A stretch of DNA of 64,000 nt from Megaustenia siamemsis (GCA_032433765.1 JAVIAB010000051.1:145410068-145474067), one strand, 5' to 3'. Counted from the stretch's first letter, positions 10,823-22,635 are shown. A program made the numbers and translations. The notes: generated by a model from the sequence alone, not told the origin.

Positions 10823-11250
10823 TGATTTCCGGTCAATATGGCAGATAATGACAGGAACCGTTGAGGCACTGTCTGAAAAGTGTTCCTTGTTGCAGTTTCC
10901 TCATATTCCAAGTCCGGCTTGAATCCGGAGCTACTGAGTTTAGTACTCTGTGCACACCGTGAGCTGTGTGTTTCATAAGGATGGTGTTTCTATATTCAGA
11001 TTGGTTACGATGAATGATGTTATCGTATGACGAAGGACAGTTCAGCTGCGTTCACTTTCGGTGATGACACGCCTTATGTCTTGTGACTTGTGTTGTGCTT
11101 TGCTCTGGTAAAGACTGCAGCTGCATTTATTTGTTTGGATATTCGGCGAGATGTTAATTCGGATGATTCCACTGGCACATGCGGTTGAGCAATTATGGAT
11201 TTTAATTTGTTTGCAGTGTTAACGGGGCCTTCGAATAAATATAACAATAA
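10823..11250 (+). mobile_element. Dispersed repeat X, copy 1 (about 430 bp)
   Basis: One of four copies in the window (others 13750-14085 +, 39936-40385 +, 49735-50150 -). It starts at TTCCGGTCAATATGGC and contains TTTCCTCATATTCCAAGTC, CTACTGAGTTTAGT and TTGAGCAATTATGGATTTTA. It ends GGGGCCTTCGA followed by a short AT-rich tail. No coding capacity, no terminal inverted repeats, no clear A/B boxes. Probably a non-autonomous retroelement of unknown class. Confidence 0.8.
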
Positions 11251-11280
11251 TTGTGTTAAAGTTATACCTTTCTCCATGCC

Positions 11281-11400
11281 GAGTAACGTATTTGTGGTAG
11301 GTTGTGGTCAGTATCACGTTGTGCCGCCTTTACTTTTCCAGAGAAAAATATCTGGTATCCATTTTCGAATTAAATTTCAAGTCTACATCGACCATTAAAA
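11281..11400 (-). mobile_element. Fragment of S1 SINE (old)
   Basis: Contains diverged S1 body sequence: GTGGTCAGTATCACGTTGTG, CCGCCTTTACTTTTCCAG and ATCTGGTATCCATTT correspond to the middle of S1 read on the minus strand. No head or TSD. Confidence 0.55.
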
Positions 11401-11436
11401 CAAAAAAAATCCGCGTGGTTTGTAAGTAATAGTTCC

Positions 11437-11900
11437 CTCCCCTGCCATGCTAGGAGACTAGTTATAGAGACCATATTTGTCCGTGACCAATGACTTATTT
11501 TTGGGAGCCGCAACAGCTCAGTGGTTATTGCACTGGACTACAAAGGACAAGAGGTCGAGTTCGTTCCTGATCGTCGGCTTTCGGGTTCACCCAGCCTTAA
11601 ATGGGTACCGGATTTTTTTCTGAGAAAGTAAAGCAGCACGGGCGTGATACCGATCACATTACCCCCAAAATCATACGCCGACGGTCTATGTACATTATGG
11701 CTACTAGCACCATATTCCTTATACACCACCTGGCGTGACGGGGCTCTTTACTTATTTTTAATAGCTTATTTTTGGGTGCTATGGTTAGTATCACGCCAGG
11801 CCGCCTTTACTTCCACGAACAAATATATGTGATAGTTATTTGTTTAGAAGCCGGGGGAAAACGGCAGTCGCACAAATCCCACTACGTCTGGTAATTGATC
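11437..11900 (-). mobile_element. Old S1 SINE copy split by a younger one
   Basis: The parts at 11437-11502 (CTCCCCTGCCATGCTAGGAG onward) and 11764-11900 (GTTAGTATCACGCCAGGCCG onward) together follow the S1 body on the minus strand but are heavily diverged. The younger + strand S1 at 11503-11763 interrupts them. Confidence 0.6.
11503..11763 (+). mobile_element. S1 tRNA-derived SINE nested in an older S1
   Basis: Begins GGGAGCCGCAACAGCTCAGT, with a B-box-like GAGTTCGTTCC, and ends at ACTTATTTTTAATAG. Flanked by CTTATTTTTGGG at about 11494-11505 and 11765-11776; the repeat overlaps the GGG at the element's start. Confidence 0.85.
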
Positions 11901-12660
11901 AGGATTTCTATGATTAGGAAGCAGGCGAACTAACAACTCAGCCACAAAAGCTCATAGTTGGTTACATATACTTGAACTCAAACCATCTGGTTGTATTCCA
12001 GTAACCACTTTCTGACTGTGATGTTTTAAACAAGCCCGATCTATTATAATAATCATCATGATGTGCGATGCATACACCATTTGAGGGGAGAGGAGTCTTT
12101 TCTGGTGTCAAAATTGTCGCATCTTTTGGTAGAAAACAATACATCCTGCGTGTGAAATGAAACACATGTTCTGAGATTCCATTTGAGTTTCAGAATAGAA
12201 GAGCAAGGACGATAAATGTCACGCTTATTTCCGCCTAATTTATGAATGTGATTTGTCTGTTCATGACGATCTACGTTATAATTTGTGACGTCGAACGCAA
12301 AATAGGCGTCTGTGTCTGTCACGAGTAATTACGTTCACATCAAGCACAATTCTGAAAATCACTTACCCGAGGCAAGACCGAGTGTTTTCATGCACATTTT
12401 TTGTGTGGGTAGAGGTTATGTATAAAAAGGTTGTCGTAAAAAGTGGTTGTCATCATTATATGTCGTGTCTTGTAAAAAGACATTTCGAAGTTATATTTTT
12501 ATTCAAAATTCAACACAGCTCATTATATAGCGTATTTCCCCATATACGACAAAATTGTGCCCGAGATTATTTCTTTATTGCTTTCTTAACTTTCCACTTC
12601 TTCACTTTATTGCACTTACAAGTTCAATCTAATAGAAAAAAAACACTATATTAATAATAA
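11901..12660. other. No gene recognised
   Basis: AT-rich sequence. Minus-strand frames at 11962-12322 and a + frame at 12382-12654 have ordinary composition but no recognised domain or paired splice sites. Confidence 0.35.
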
Positions 12661-12699
12661 TTATCAGAGATATTATGGCTTCGCTATCTGAAATTGGAA
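12661..12699 (+). repeat. 39-bp inverted repeat, left arm
   Basis: Left arm TTATCAGAGATATTATGGCT... to ...AAATTGGAA. The reverse complement lies at 13548-13586 with 38 of 39 positions identical. The 850-bp loop contains an S1 SINE and a Penelope-like CCGAAACGTTG motif on the minus strand (13101-13091). Confidence 0.9.
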
Positions 12700-12737
12700 T
12701 TATGGAATTATAATAATAGCAATATATTCTGCAGGGT

Positions 12738-13011
12738 AGGGAGCCGCAATAGCTCAGTGGTTAGTGAACTGGACTACAAACGACAAGAGGTAGGGTTCGA
12801 ATCCAACCGACGGGTTCCGGGTTCACCCAGTTTTAATGGCTACCGGATTTTTTTCTGGAAAAGTAAAGCGGCACCGGCGTAATACCGACCACATTACCCC
12901 AAAAATCATGTGCCGAAGGTCTGTAAAATCATGTGCCGAAGGTCACTAACACCATATTCCCTACACGCCACTTGGCGTGACGGGAGTACTTTACTTTTTT
13001 TTTTAAAAAAC
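12738..13011 (+). mobile_element. S1 tRNA-derived SINE with 10-bp TSD
   Basis: TCTGCAGGGT occurs at 12728-12737 and 13012-13021. Head AGGGAGCCGCAATAGCTCAG, B box GGTTCGAATCC, body ending ACTTGGCGTGACGGGAGTAC with a T/A-rich tail. It contains a short internal duplication (AAAATCATGTGCCGAAGGTC at about 12900-12945). Confidence 0.92.
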
Positions 13012-13021
13012 TCTGCAGGGT

Positions 13022-13547
13022 TGGTATACAGTACAAAATAAACATACAATGATATAGAGCAGCTAGATTAACAGAAATACAGGACAGACTACAACGTTTC
13101 GGCAAAAACCTTCATCCGGTACAACAAAAGAACTATACACATAACACAACAATTCAAACTAGTTAAGGTAAATACAACGACACAGTTCTATACAAATGGT
13201 GGGAAAAAACGGTGGTCGTAATTGACGTAGAGTTTGCTTAAGAGATTAATAGACAATAGGGCTGGTAGTATTTACTTAAACCAAAGGAAACAAACAATAA
13301 ATCAATGGAAAAAAGAGGTGTCCCTTAGGGTACGAAGAAAACGAGAAGAAGAGTAAAAATAGAGAGAGAGAGGATATGGGTGGTAGAAGGCAGAAGAGTA
13401 AGAGAGGTAATAAAGACAACGCAGGGAGTAATAGGGCAGAAACTGAGAGGAGACCAGTGATTAAAGAAAAGAGTGTGACAAGAGTTTAATCCTCTCGGTT
13501 GGAGAGTACCGGGCTATGAGTCGGTTCTCCAAAGCAAAACGTTCCGC
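13022..13547. other. Loop of the inverted repeat; possible Penelope-like remnant
   Basis: The minus strand carries GATGAAGGTTTTTGCCGAAA followed by CGTTGTAGTCTGTCCTGTAT. GCCGAAACGT with an upstream GATGA is the general form of Penelope-like terminal repeats and their hammerhead relics. The rest is AG-rich (13340-13460) with no coding sequence. Class assignment is uncertain. Confidence 0.35.
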
Positions 13548-13586
13548 TTCCAATTTCAGATAGCGAAGCCATAATATCTGTGATAA
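13548..13586 (-). repeat. 39-bp inverted repeat, right arm
   Basis: Reverse complement of 12661-12699 apart from one base. The similarity stops abruptly on the loop side. Confidence 0.9.
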
Positions 13587-13749
13587 CTTCCGTGTTACTG
13601 GCATCATCTCATGCTCCTCTCACAACTATAGTTGGTTTGAGCGCTGATCAGACAGTAGATAAAGTGCATTGTTCAATTCATGTAAACATGAACATCAAAT
13701 TACTAAATTGCGTTTAGCATTTGAAAGATTACAATCCATAACCACAGAG

Positions 13750-14085
13750 GACGGGTTTGCTGCCGGAGCTACTGAGTTTAGTGCTCTGTGCACACCGTGA
13801 GTTGTATTTTTCATCCGGATCGTGTTTTGATATTCCGATTGCTTACGATGAATGATGATTTCGTATGAGGAAGGATAGTTCAGCTGCATTCACTTTCGGT
13901 GCCGCTTGGCCTTATGTTAACGTGTGCTGTAGCTGCTATGATAGGGAATGCAGCTGCCTTTCTCTGTTTGGATCTTTCGATGAGATGAGTTTTAATTCGG
14001 ATGATTCTACTGGCACGGGCGGTTGAGCAATTATGGATTTTAATTAGTTTGCAGTGATACCGGGACTTTCGATTAACCATAACCA
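13750..14085 (+). mobile_element. Dispersed repeat X, copy 2 (5'-truncated)
   Basis: Matches X from GGAGCTACTGAGTTTAGTGC to the end, ...GGGACTTTCGATTAACCATA. It lacks the TTCCGGTCAATATGGC start, in keeping with 5' truncation of a retroelement. Confidence 0.75.
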
Positions 14086-14114
14086 AAAAGAAAACATATG
14101 TTGCCCATTTGATG

Positions 14115-14362
14115 AGATGAAATGACTAGAGAATCACAAGGACAACATACAAATGGCAAGTAAGAGGGCAACGAAATAGAGACCAACATCGAAGGACACT
14201 AAAGATAACGCAGATGAGCGAGGCAAGAACAGCGGGTATTGAATATATTACTGAGATTAAGAGCTCGTCAAGGACTGGGAATTATGGCGAGGTAAACTGT
14301 GAGGCATTTATGACATTTAACGGAACTGGATGATGATTATGATAATGATGATGATGATGTTG
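14115..14362 (+). mobile_element. LINE 3' end with GAT-repeat tail
   Basis: Encodes RITRTTYKWQVRGQRNRDQH, LKITQMSEARTAGI and a diverged end near FNGTG, the usual LINE C-terminal arrangement. It is followed by a (GAT/GATAAT)n tail at 14329-14360. 5'-truncated, with stops. Family not certain. Confidence 0.55.
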
Positions 14363-14424
14363 GCGAGAGTTATCTATCTATTTTGTTCTCTCTGTTGTTG
14401 TAAATATTAGCGAAGTTTACGTAC

Positions 14425-14720
14425 ATACATATACATAGACACATACGTAGATACGTATATACATACATACAAACATACATACATACATACATACATACAT
14501 ACATACATACATACATACATACATACATACATACATACATACATACATACATACATACATACATACATACATAGACACAAACATACATACGTACGTACGT
14601 AGATACGTACATGCATACGTCCATACGTACATACACGCATACCTACATACACACATACATAGACACATACCACATACACATCTACCTACATACGCGCATA
14701 CGCACATACATACGTTCACA
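14425..14720. repeat. (CATA)n microsatellite with degenerate flanks
   Basis: The perfect (ACAT)n core is at about 14460-14570; imperfect CATA/CGTA units extend to about 14720. The overlapping frames give MYVCMYVC peptides and are artefacts. Confidence 0.95.
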
Positions 14721-15039
14721 CAAGCACACAAATGTGTACAATTGTTTCTGCATGTGAATTCTGATGTGAATTCTTGTTCACAAAGTCGAAATGACGTGCC
14801 ATTAATAATTACTTGAGACAAAAAAAAAATGACAAGTAACAGGTTGCTACAAACGTTAGTTACTATTCTTGGTTCTAGAGCCATCGTTACTATACTGGTC
14901 TTCGGTTACTTTACTAGTCCCATTTATTGCAATTCTTAAGGTGGAAAGGACAGAGGGGGGAGTAGAGTTTATTAATATAAGAAATATATATATATATAAT
15001 ATGTGTTGTTTTCTACATGGGACAAGGTGGAGATAATAC

Positions 15040-15262
15040 TACTGATATCATCATGAGGTAGAGAGGTTGAACAAGGGAGGCGATAGGATAAATATATAGC
15101 GTTGGTATCATCATGGGATAGAGAAGATGAAAATGGGAGTGGATGTGATTAAAAAATAGCATTGGTGTCATCATGGGTTAGAGAAGATGAAAATGGGAGT
15201 GGATGTGATTAAAAAATAGCATTGATGTCATCATGGGTTAGAGAGGTTGAACAGAGGAATGG
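15040..15262. repeat. 60-bp tandem repeat, about 3.7 copies
   Basis: Units contain ATCATCATGGGATAGAGAAG and GAGTGGATGTGATTAAAAAA. The two central copies are almost identical. The rest of 14720-16085 is AT-rich with no gene recognised. Confidence 0.85.
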
Positions 15263-16099
15263 GATAGGATGACACAAAGAAATAAAGAGATAGATTGAAG
15301 GAGAGAGAACGACATTATTATGGAGAATTGAAAATAACACATAAACTATGCTGAAACTCATAATAGAAAGAAAAAGGGGGGGTGGGGTAGAAAAAAGTTT
15401 TAGGAGGGAGCAAACGAGGAATAAGGAGAAGGATAGAGATATGCAGATGTGAAAAGAGAAAATGTTAGGAAAAGTGAATGTAAGAACAAAAGAAAATACG
15501 AAACACTTTAAGAGCGATATATGTTTATCAACACGTTAACACTCCTTTTTAAAAAAAAAAAAAATAACTCGCAGCAAAATTAAAATACAAACAAAAAAGA
15601 GAAAATATGCGCTGTCTTCTTCTTGAAATCTGACATGATTGATACTCTAAGACCTTTAGCATTCCCATGTTGTTACGTTAATATCAACAGTTAGTGCCCT
15701 TGTCTAGTTGCCGCGTGAGATGATGTATCGCTAATGACGTATCTTACAATTTCCCAGCTTTACATCAAGATTTATGAAGTGATTTATATTCATCATGTGA
15801 TTTATGAACGACCAATCAAATGTGCATAAATAATATCCATTTACAAAGATGATGCTTGTATACGTGTTTACGTAAGCATTGTTTTGTAAATGTGTAAATC
15901 TTCTTTAAATTAACAATGCTGTTACTATGTCCGGATGTAGTCTACTGTCGAACATTAATAAATTCTAGAGAAATAAAAAAAACGAAGACACTTATAAGAC
16001 AAACACAGGAAGAGTTTCTTAATTTGGGTACAAAATATGGTTTTAGTGTTACGTCACAAATTCTTATGGCTTGCAAAAGCCACATTTAATTACAAAATC

Positions 16100-16331
16100 C
16101 ATTGAAGAGATGCAAAAGAAGAGATGAGAGAGAAGAGATGAGGGAGAAGAGATGAGGGAGAAGAGATGAGAGAGAAGAGATGAAAGAGAAGAGATGACGG
16201 AGAAGATATGAAAGAGAAGAGATGACGCAGAAGATATGAGAGAGAAGAGATGAGAGAGAAAAGATGAGGGATAAGAGATGAGAGGGAAGAGATGAGGGAG
16301 AAGATATGAGAGAGAAGAGATAAGGGAGAAG
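16100..16331. repeat. 14-bp minisatellite abutting the RT FADD motif
   Basis: About 16 units of AGAAGAGATGAGAG with variants (GACGGAGAAGATATG, AAAGAGAAGAGATG). On the minus strand it follows FADDTVLIA directly, within two or three codons. The RT thumb/C-terminal region expected next is replaced by the array; only a doubtful remnant follows at 16090-16000. Confidence 0.92.
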
Positions 16332-16633
16332 CAATGAGTACTGTATCATCAGCGAATAGAAGCTCCTTGACAAGGGTCACAGTTGTTTACAATGTTGACC
16401 TCAGACATGCTAGATTAAACAAGAAGCCGTCAGATCTTGTACGGATGTTGATGTCTCCAGAGACGGTTTCAAACGCATTGTGTAGAAGGGCAGCGAAAAA
16501 TATGTCGAATAGGGTAGGGGCAAGGACACATCCTTGTTTGACTCCACAGTTCATCTCAAAGGCTGGGAAGATCTACCGTTGAACTGGATGATGGCAGACA
16601 TATTGTTGTGACTTGATCAGCTTAAGTAATGTA

Positions 16634-19600
16634 GGAGGGCAGCCAACATTTTCCAACACCCTGTATAGACCTGCTGTGCTCACGGTGTCAAAAACCTTTG
16701 TGAGATCAATGTATGAGGGCAGCCAACATTTTCCAACACCCTGTATAGACCTGCTCTGCTCACGGTGTCAAAAACCTTTGTGAGATCAATGTATGAGGGC
16801 AGCCAACATTTTCCAACACCCTGTATAGACCTGCTCTGCTCACGGTGTCAAAAACCTTTGTGAGATCAACGTATGAGGGCAGCCAACATTTTCCAACACC
16901 CTGTATAGACCTGCTCTGCTCACGGTGTCAAAAACATTTGTGAGATCAATGTATGAGGGCAGCCAACATTTTCCAACACCCTGTATAGACCTGCTCTGCT
17001 CACTGTGTCAAAAACCTTTGTGAGATCAACGTATGAGGGCAGCCAACATTTTCCAACACCCTGTATAGACCTGCTCTGCTCACTGTGTCAGAAGCCTTTG
17101 TGAGATCAATGTAGGAGGACAGCCAACATTTTCCAACACCTTGTATAGACCTGCTCTGTCACTGTGTCAAACGCCTTTGTGAGATCAATGTAGGAGGGCA
17201 GCCAACATTTTCCAACACCCTGTATAGACCTGCTCTGCTCACTGTGTCAGAAGCCTTTGTGAGATCAATGTAGGAGGGCAGCCAACATTTTCCAACACCC
17301 TGTATAGACCTGCTCTGCTCACTGTGTCAGAAGCCTTTGTGAGATCAATGTATGAGGGCAGCCAACATTTTCCAACACCCTTTATAGACCTGCTCTGCTC
17401 ACTGTGTCAAAAACCTTTGTGAGATCAACGTATGAGGGCAGCCAACATTTTCCAACACCCTGTATAGACCTGCTCTGCTCACGGTTTCAATCACCTTTGT
17501 GAGATCAACGTATGAGGGCAGCCAACATTTTCCAACACCCTGTATAGACCTGCTCTGCTCACGGTGTCAAACACCTTTGTGAGATCAATGTATGAGGGCA
17601 GCCAACATTTTCCAACACCCTGTATAGACCTGCTCTGCTCACGGTGTCAAACACCTTTGTGAGATCAATGTATGAGGGCAGCCAACATTTTCCAACACCC
17701 TGTATAGACCTGCTCTGCTCACGGTGTCAAACACCTTTGTCACATCAACGTATGAGGGCAGCCAACATTTTCCAACACCCTGTATAGACCTGCTCTGCTC
17801 ACGGTGTCAAAAACCTTTGTGAGATCAATGTATGAGGGCAGCCAACATTTTCCAACACCCTGTATAGACCTGCTCTGCTCACGGTGTCAAAAACTTTTCT
17901 GAGATCAATGTATGAGGGCAGCCAACATTTTCCAACAGCCTGTATAGACCTGCTCTGCTCACGGTGTCAAAAACCTTTGTGAGATCAATGTATTAGGGCA
18001 GCCAACATTTTCCAACACCCTGTATAGACCTGCTGTGCTCACGGTGTCAAAAACCTTTGTGAGATCAATGTATGAGGGCAGCCAACATTCTCCAACACCT
18101 TGTATAGACCTGCTCTGCTCACGGTGTCAAAAACCTTTGTGAGATCAATGTAGGAGGGCAGCCAACATTCTCCAACACCTTGTATAGACCTGCTCTGCTC
18201 ACGGTGTCAAAAACCTTTGTGAGATCAATGTAGGAGGGCAGCCAACATTTTCCAACACCCTGTATAGACCTGCTCTGCTCACTGTGTCAAAAACCTTTGT
18301 GAGATCAATGTATGAGGGCAGCCAACATTTTCCAACACCCTGTATAGACCTGCACTGCTCACGGTGTCAAAAACCTTTGTGAGATCAATGTATGAGGGCA
18401 GCCAACATTTTCCAACACCCTGTATAGACCTGCTCTGCTCACGGTGTCAAAAACCTTTGTGAGATCAATGTAGGAGGGCAGCCAACATTTTCCAACACCT
18501 TGTATAGACCTGCTCTGCTCACGGTGTCAAAAACCTTTGTGAGATCAATGTAGGAGGGCAGCCAACATTTTCCAACACCCTGTATAGACCTGCACTGCTC
18601 ACGGTGTCAAAAACCTTTGTGAGATCAATGTATGAGGACAGCCAACATTTTCCAACACCCTGTATAGACCTGCACTGCTCACGGTGTCAAAAACCTTTGT
18701 GAGATCAATGTATGAGGACAGCCAACATTTTCCAACACCCTGTATAGACCTGCTCTGGTCACGGTGTCAAACACCTTTGTGAGATCAATGTATGAGGACA
18801 GCCAACATTTTCCAACACCCTGTATAGACCTGCTCTGCTCACGGTGTCAAACACCTTTGTGAGATCAATGTATGAGGACAGCCAAAATTTTCCAACACCC
18901 TGTATAGACCTGCTCTGCTCACGGTGTCAAACACCTTTGTGAGATCAGTGTATGAGGGCAGCCAACATTTTCCAACACCCTGTATAGACCTGCTCTGCTC
19001 ATGGTGTCAAAAACCTTTGTGAGATCAATGTAGGAGGGTAGCCAACATTTTCTAACACCTTGTATAGACATGCTCTGCTCACTGTGTCAAAAACCTTTGT
19101 GAGATCAATGTAGGAGGGCAGCCAACATTTTCCAACACCCTGTATAGACCTGCTCTGCTCACTGTGTCAAACACCTTTGTGAGATCAATGTATGAGGGCA
19201 GCCAACATTTTCCAACACCCTGTATAGACCTACTCTGCTCACTGTGTCAAACACCTTTGTGAGATCAATGTAGGAGGGCAGCCAACATTTTCCAACACCT
19301 TGTATAGACCTGCTCTGCTCACTGTGTCAAACACCTTTGTGAGATCAATGTATGAGGGCAGCCAACATTTTCCAACACCTTGTATAGACCTGCTCTGCTC
19401 ACTGTGTCAAACACCTTTGTGAGATCAATGTAGGAGGGCAGCCAACATTTTCCAACACCTTGTATAGACCTGCTCTGCTCACTGTGTCAAACACCTTTGT
19501 GAGATCAATGTATGAGGGCAGCCAACATTTTCCAACACCTTGTATAGACCTGCTCTGCTCACTGTGTCAAACACCTTTGTGAGATCAATGTATGAGGACA

Positions 19601-19749
19601 GCCAACATTTTCCAACACCCTGTATAGACCTGCTCTGCTCACTGTGTCAAACACCTTTGTGAGATCAATGTATGAGGGCAGCCAACATTTTCCAACAACC
19701 TGTATAGACCTGCTCTGCTCACGGTGTCAAAAACCTTTGTGAGATCAAC
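16634..19749. repeat. 80-bp array, about 39 copies, of LINE reverse transcriptase motif A
   Basis: Each unit is 80 bp (GCCAACATTT recurs at 17761, 17841 and so on). On the minus strand a unit translates IDLTKVFDTVSRAGLYRVLE followed by NVGC, the RT palm motif A with its catalytic Asp region. 80 is not a multiple of 3, so the frame shifts at each unit and no protein array is made; the expansion is at DNA level. Variants (AAAACC/ACACC, TATGAGG/TAGGAGG, CACGG/CACTG) are shared by neighbouring blocks, which indicates block duplication or conversion. The left end joins FADD-proximal RT sequence and the right end joins ETQCGFRAGRSTTD. Confidence 0.96.
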
Positions 19750-19857
19750 AATGGCTATAAATAGAGGTCTTCGTTATTCCTTACACTTCTGCAGTTGGAG
19801 GAGAGTAAAAATCATATCGGTGGTTGACCGTCCAGCTCTAAACCCGCACTGGGTCTC

Positions 19858-20150
19858 AGAAAGGATACGCTCTGCCAGTTGATGTAGGAGCTTTAAAACA
19901 ATTCTTGTGAATGTCTTTCCAGTTATACTCAGGAAGGATACGCTCTGCCAATTGATGTAGGAGCTTTAAAACAATTCTTGTGAATGTCTTTCCAGTTATA
20001 CTCAGGAAGGATACGCTCTGCCAGTTGATGTAGGCGCTTTAAAACAATTCTTGTGAATGTCTTTCCAGTTATACTCAGGAAGGATACGCTCTGCCAGTTG
20101 ATGTAGGCGCTTTAAAACAATTCTTGTGAATGTCTTTCCAGTTATACTCA
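19858..20150. repeat. 73-bp array, 4 copies, from RT fingers region
   Basis: Units start GAAAGGATACGCTCTGCCAG or GAAGGATACGCTCTGCCA at 19858, 19932, 20005 and 20078. The minus strand reads ITGKTFTRIVLKRLHQLAER followed by ILPE once per unit. The 73-bp period breaks frame. Confidence 0.93.
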
Positions 20151-21087
20151 GGAGAGCGATACCCCTGTAGTTGTTACAGTCGCTCTTGTTACCAGCTTTG
20201 CCACTAGAGAGGTCGTGGATGACATCATAAAGTTCTTTCTCAGTGGGTTCATTGTCCAGTTTAGTCAGCACTGAGTATTTGGGAACTAGCTGGTCTAGGA
20301 GTGGGCATGCTGGTCTGTCAGAATATAGACTTCAGTAATCTTCGACCCATCTTTCCAGTTATTTAGTTTTGTCACTGATAGACTCACCGTTAGCATCTTT
20401 TAAGGGAGCAATTTTTGAGATGTTTGGGCCTAGAGCAATCCTAATGTTGTTGTACATAGTTCGTGAATCGCCCAGCTCAGCAGCTTTCTGGATCATAGAG
20501 CACAGATTTGACCATTACTCATTCGCACATCTCCTTGATTCCCTTTGTACTTCTACTCTTGCTTGTTTGAATTGGTCTGTTGTGTGGATTAGTAGTTCTT
20601 TAAGGCTAGGAAAGCCTTCTTTTTCTTCTCTACAAGTGGCATGAATTTAATCGAGTTTTCTTGAACCCAATCCTTGGTGGAGTGTTGGTCTTTACCAAAA
20701 GGAAGATACTATACAGTCAAGAATTTGCGATTTCAGTCAGTTCCATGAATTATCTACAATGTCTATGTCTTCTGCTTTCTCCATGCATTTCTAGATGGCC
20801 TTCTTAAACAGGATTTGGTTGTTGGATAATTTTGTTGCAGTGATATTGATCTTCGGCCTGAATGATTCTCTAGATTTGTAGATCCTTTTGGTGGTTGCCT
20901 TCACTTTATTGACGGCAAATGCGTGGTCTGTGTTACAGTCTGTGCTGTGCTATGATCGGTTTATTCTAATATTATTTAAGTCTTGTCCGTGATCTGGGAC
21001 AAAGTCCAGCGGATGCCAATGCCCGGACCTTGCGTGGCGCCATGTTGTTTTGTGTCGCTTCTTGACGCTGAAAACGGTATTGGTAAC

Positions 21088-21470
21088 GCACAGGTTGTTC
21101 AGGGAACACACAGGTTGTTCAGGGAACACACAGGTTGTTCAGGGAACACACAGGTTGTTCAGGGAACACACAGGTTGATCATGGAACACACAGGTTGTTC
21201 AGGGAACACACAGGTTGTTAAGGGAACACACAGGTTGTTAAGGGAACACACAGGTTGTTAAGGTAACACACATGTTGTTCAGGGACCACACAGGTTGTTC
21301 AGGGAACACACAGGTTGTTAAGGGAACACACTTGTTGTTCAGGGAACACACAGGTTGTTAAGGGAACACACAGGTTGTTAAGGGAACACACAGGTTGTTA
21401 AGGTAACACACAGGTTGTTAAGGGAACACACAGGTTGTTAAGGGAACACACAGGTTGTTAAGGGAACGCA
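21088..21470. repeat. 20-bp array, about 19 copies, inside LINE endonuclease
   Basis: Unit CAGGTTGTTCAGGGAACACA or CAGGTTGTTAAGGGAACACA. On the minus strand it repeats the SLNNLC segment between RLLELR and VTNTVFSVKK of the endonuclease. Confidence 0.95.
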
Positions 21471-21725
21471 ATTCTAGCAGTCTCTGACCATTTTCATTCA
21501 TTTTGCCAATACCATGATGACCTAGGCATGATGGCCATGAATGATTGTCAGATCCAATGCGTGCATTTAGATTACCTAGTACGTAAATGTGTTCTACTTT
21601 GGGAATCCAAGGTCAATTTGAGCATATCGTAACATTGATCTTTATCTTCTGTGGTTGCAGACATTGTTGGTGCATAGATGGCTGGTGATGTTGATTGGTC
21701 CAGCTTTTGTGTGGACTTTTAGTGT

Positions 21726-22635
21726 TATTATGTGTTCTGATGCACCATTTGGGGTGTTTATAGAATGTATGAGCTTATTATGTGTTCTGATGTACCATTT
21801 GGGGTGTTTATAGAATGTATGAGCTTATTATGTGTTCTGATGTACTATTTGGGGGTGTTTATAGAATGTATGAGCTTATTATGTGTTCTGATGTACCATT
21901 TGGGGTGTTTATATAATGCATGAGCTTATTATGTGTTCTGATGTACCATTTGGGGTGTTTATAGAATGTATGAGCTTATTATTTGTTCTGATGTACTATT
22001 TGGGGTGTTTATAGAATGTATGAGCTTATTATGTGTTATGATGTACCATTTGGGGTGTTTATATAATGTATGAGCTTATTATGTGTTCTGATGCACCATT
22101 TGGGGTGTTTATATAATGTATGAGCTTATTATGTGTTCTGATGTACCATTTGGGGTGTTTATATAATGTATGAGCTTATTATGTGTTCTGATGTACCATT
22201 TGGGGTGTTTATATAATGTATGAGCTTATTATGTGTTCTGATGTACCATTTGGGGTGTTTATATAATGCATGAGCTTATTATGTGTTCTGATGTACCATT
22301 TGGGGGTGTTTATATAATGTATGAGCTTATTATGTGTTCTGATGTACCATTTGGGGTGTTTATATAATGCATGAGCTTATTATGTTTTCTGATGTACCAT
22401 TTGGGGTGTTTATATAATGCATGAGCTTATTATGTGTTCTGATGTACCATTTGGGGGTGTTTATATAATGTATGAGCTTATTATGTGTTCTGATGTACCA
22501 TTTGGGGTGTTTATATAATGTATGAGCTTATTATGTGTTCTGATGTACCATTTGGGGTGTTTATATAATGTATGAGCTTATTATGTGTTCTGATGTACCA
22601 TTTGGGGGTGTTTATATAATGTATGAGCTTATTAT
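21726..22635. repeat. 50-bp array, about 18 copies, inside LINE endonuclease
   Basis: Unit contains TTATTATGTGTTCTGATGTA and CCATTTGGGGTGTTTATA. On the minus strand it repeats INTPNGTSEHIIS, corresponding to single-copy endonuclease sequence at the left edge (NTPNGASEHIITLKVHT). Some units carry an extra G (GGGGG), giving 51 bp. Confidence 0.95.

Noticed and set aside
12738..12830. Functional tRNA genes at S1, S2 and S3 heads
   Set aside because: Boxes are present but anticodon and T stems are broken, and each is followed by a SINE body and flanked by target duplications.
14370..14884. MYVCMYVC cysteine-rich peptide
   Set aside because: (CATA)n microsatellite translation.
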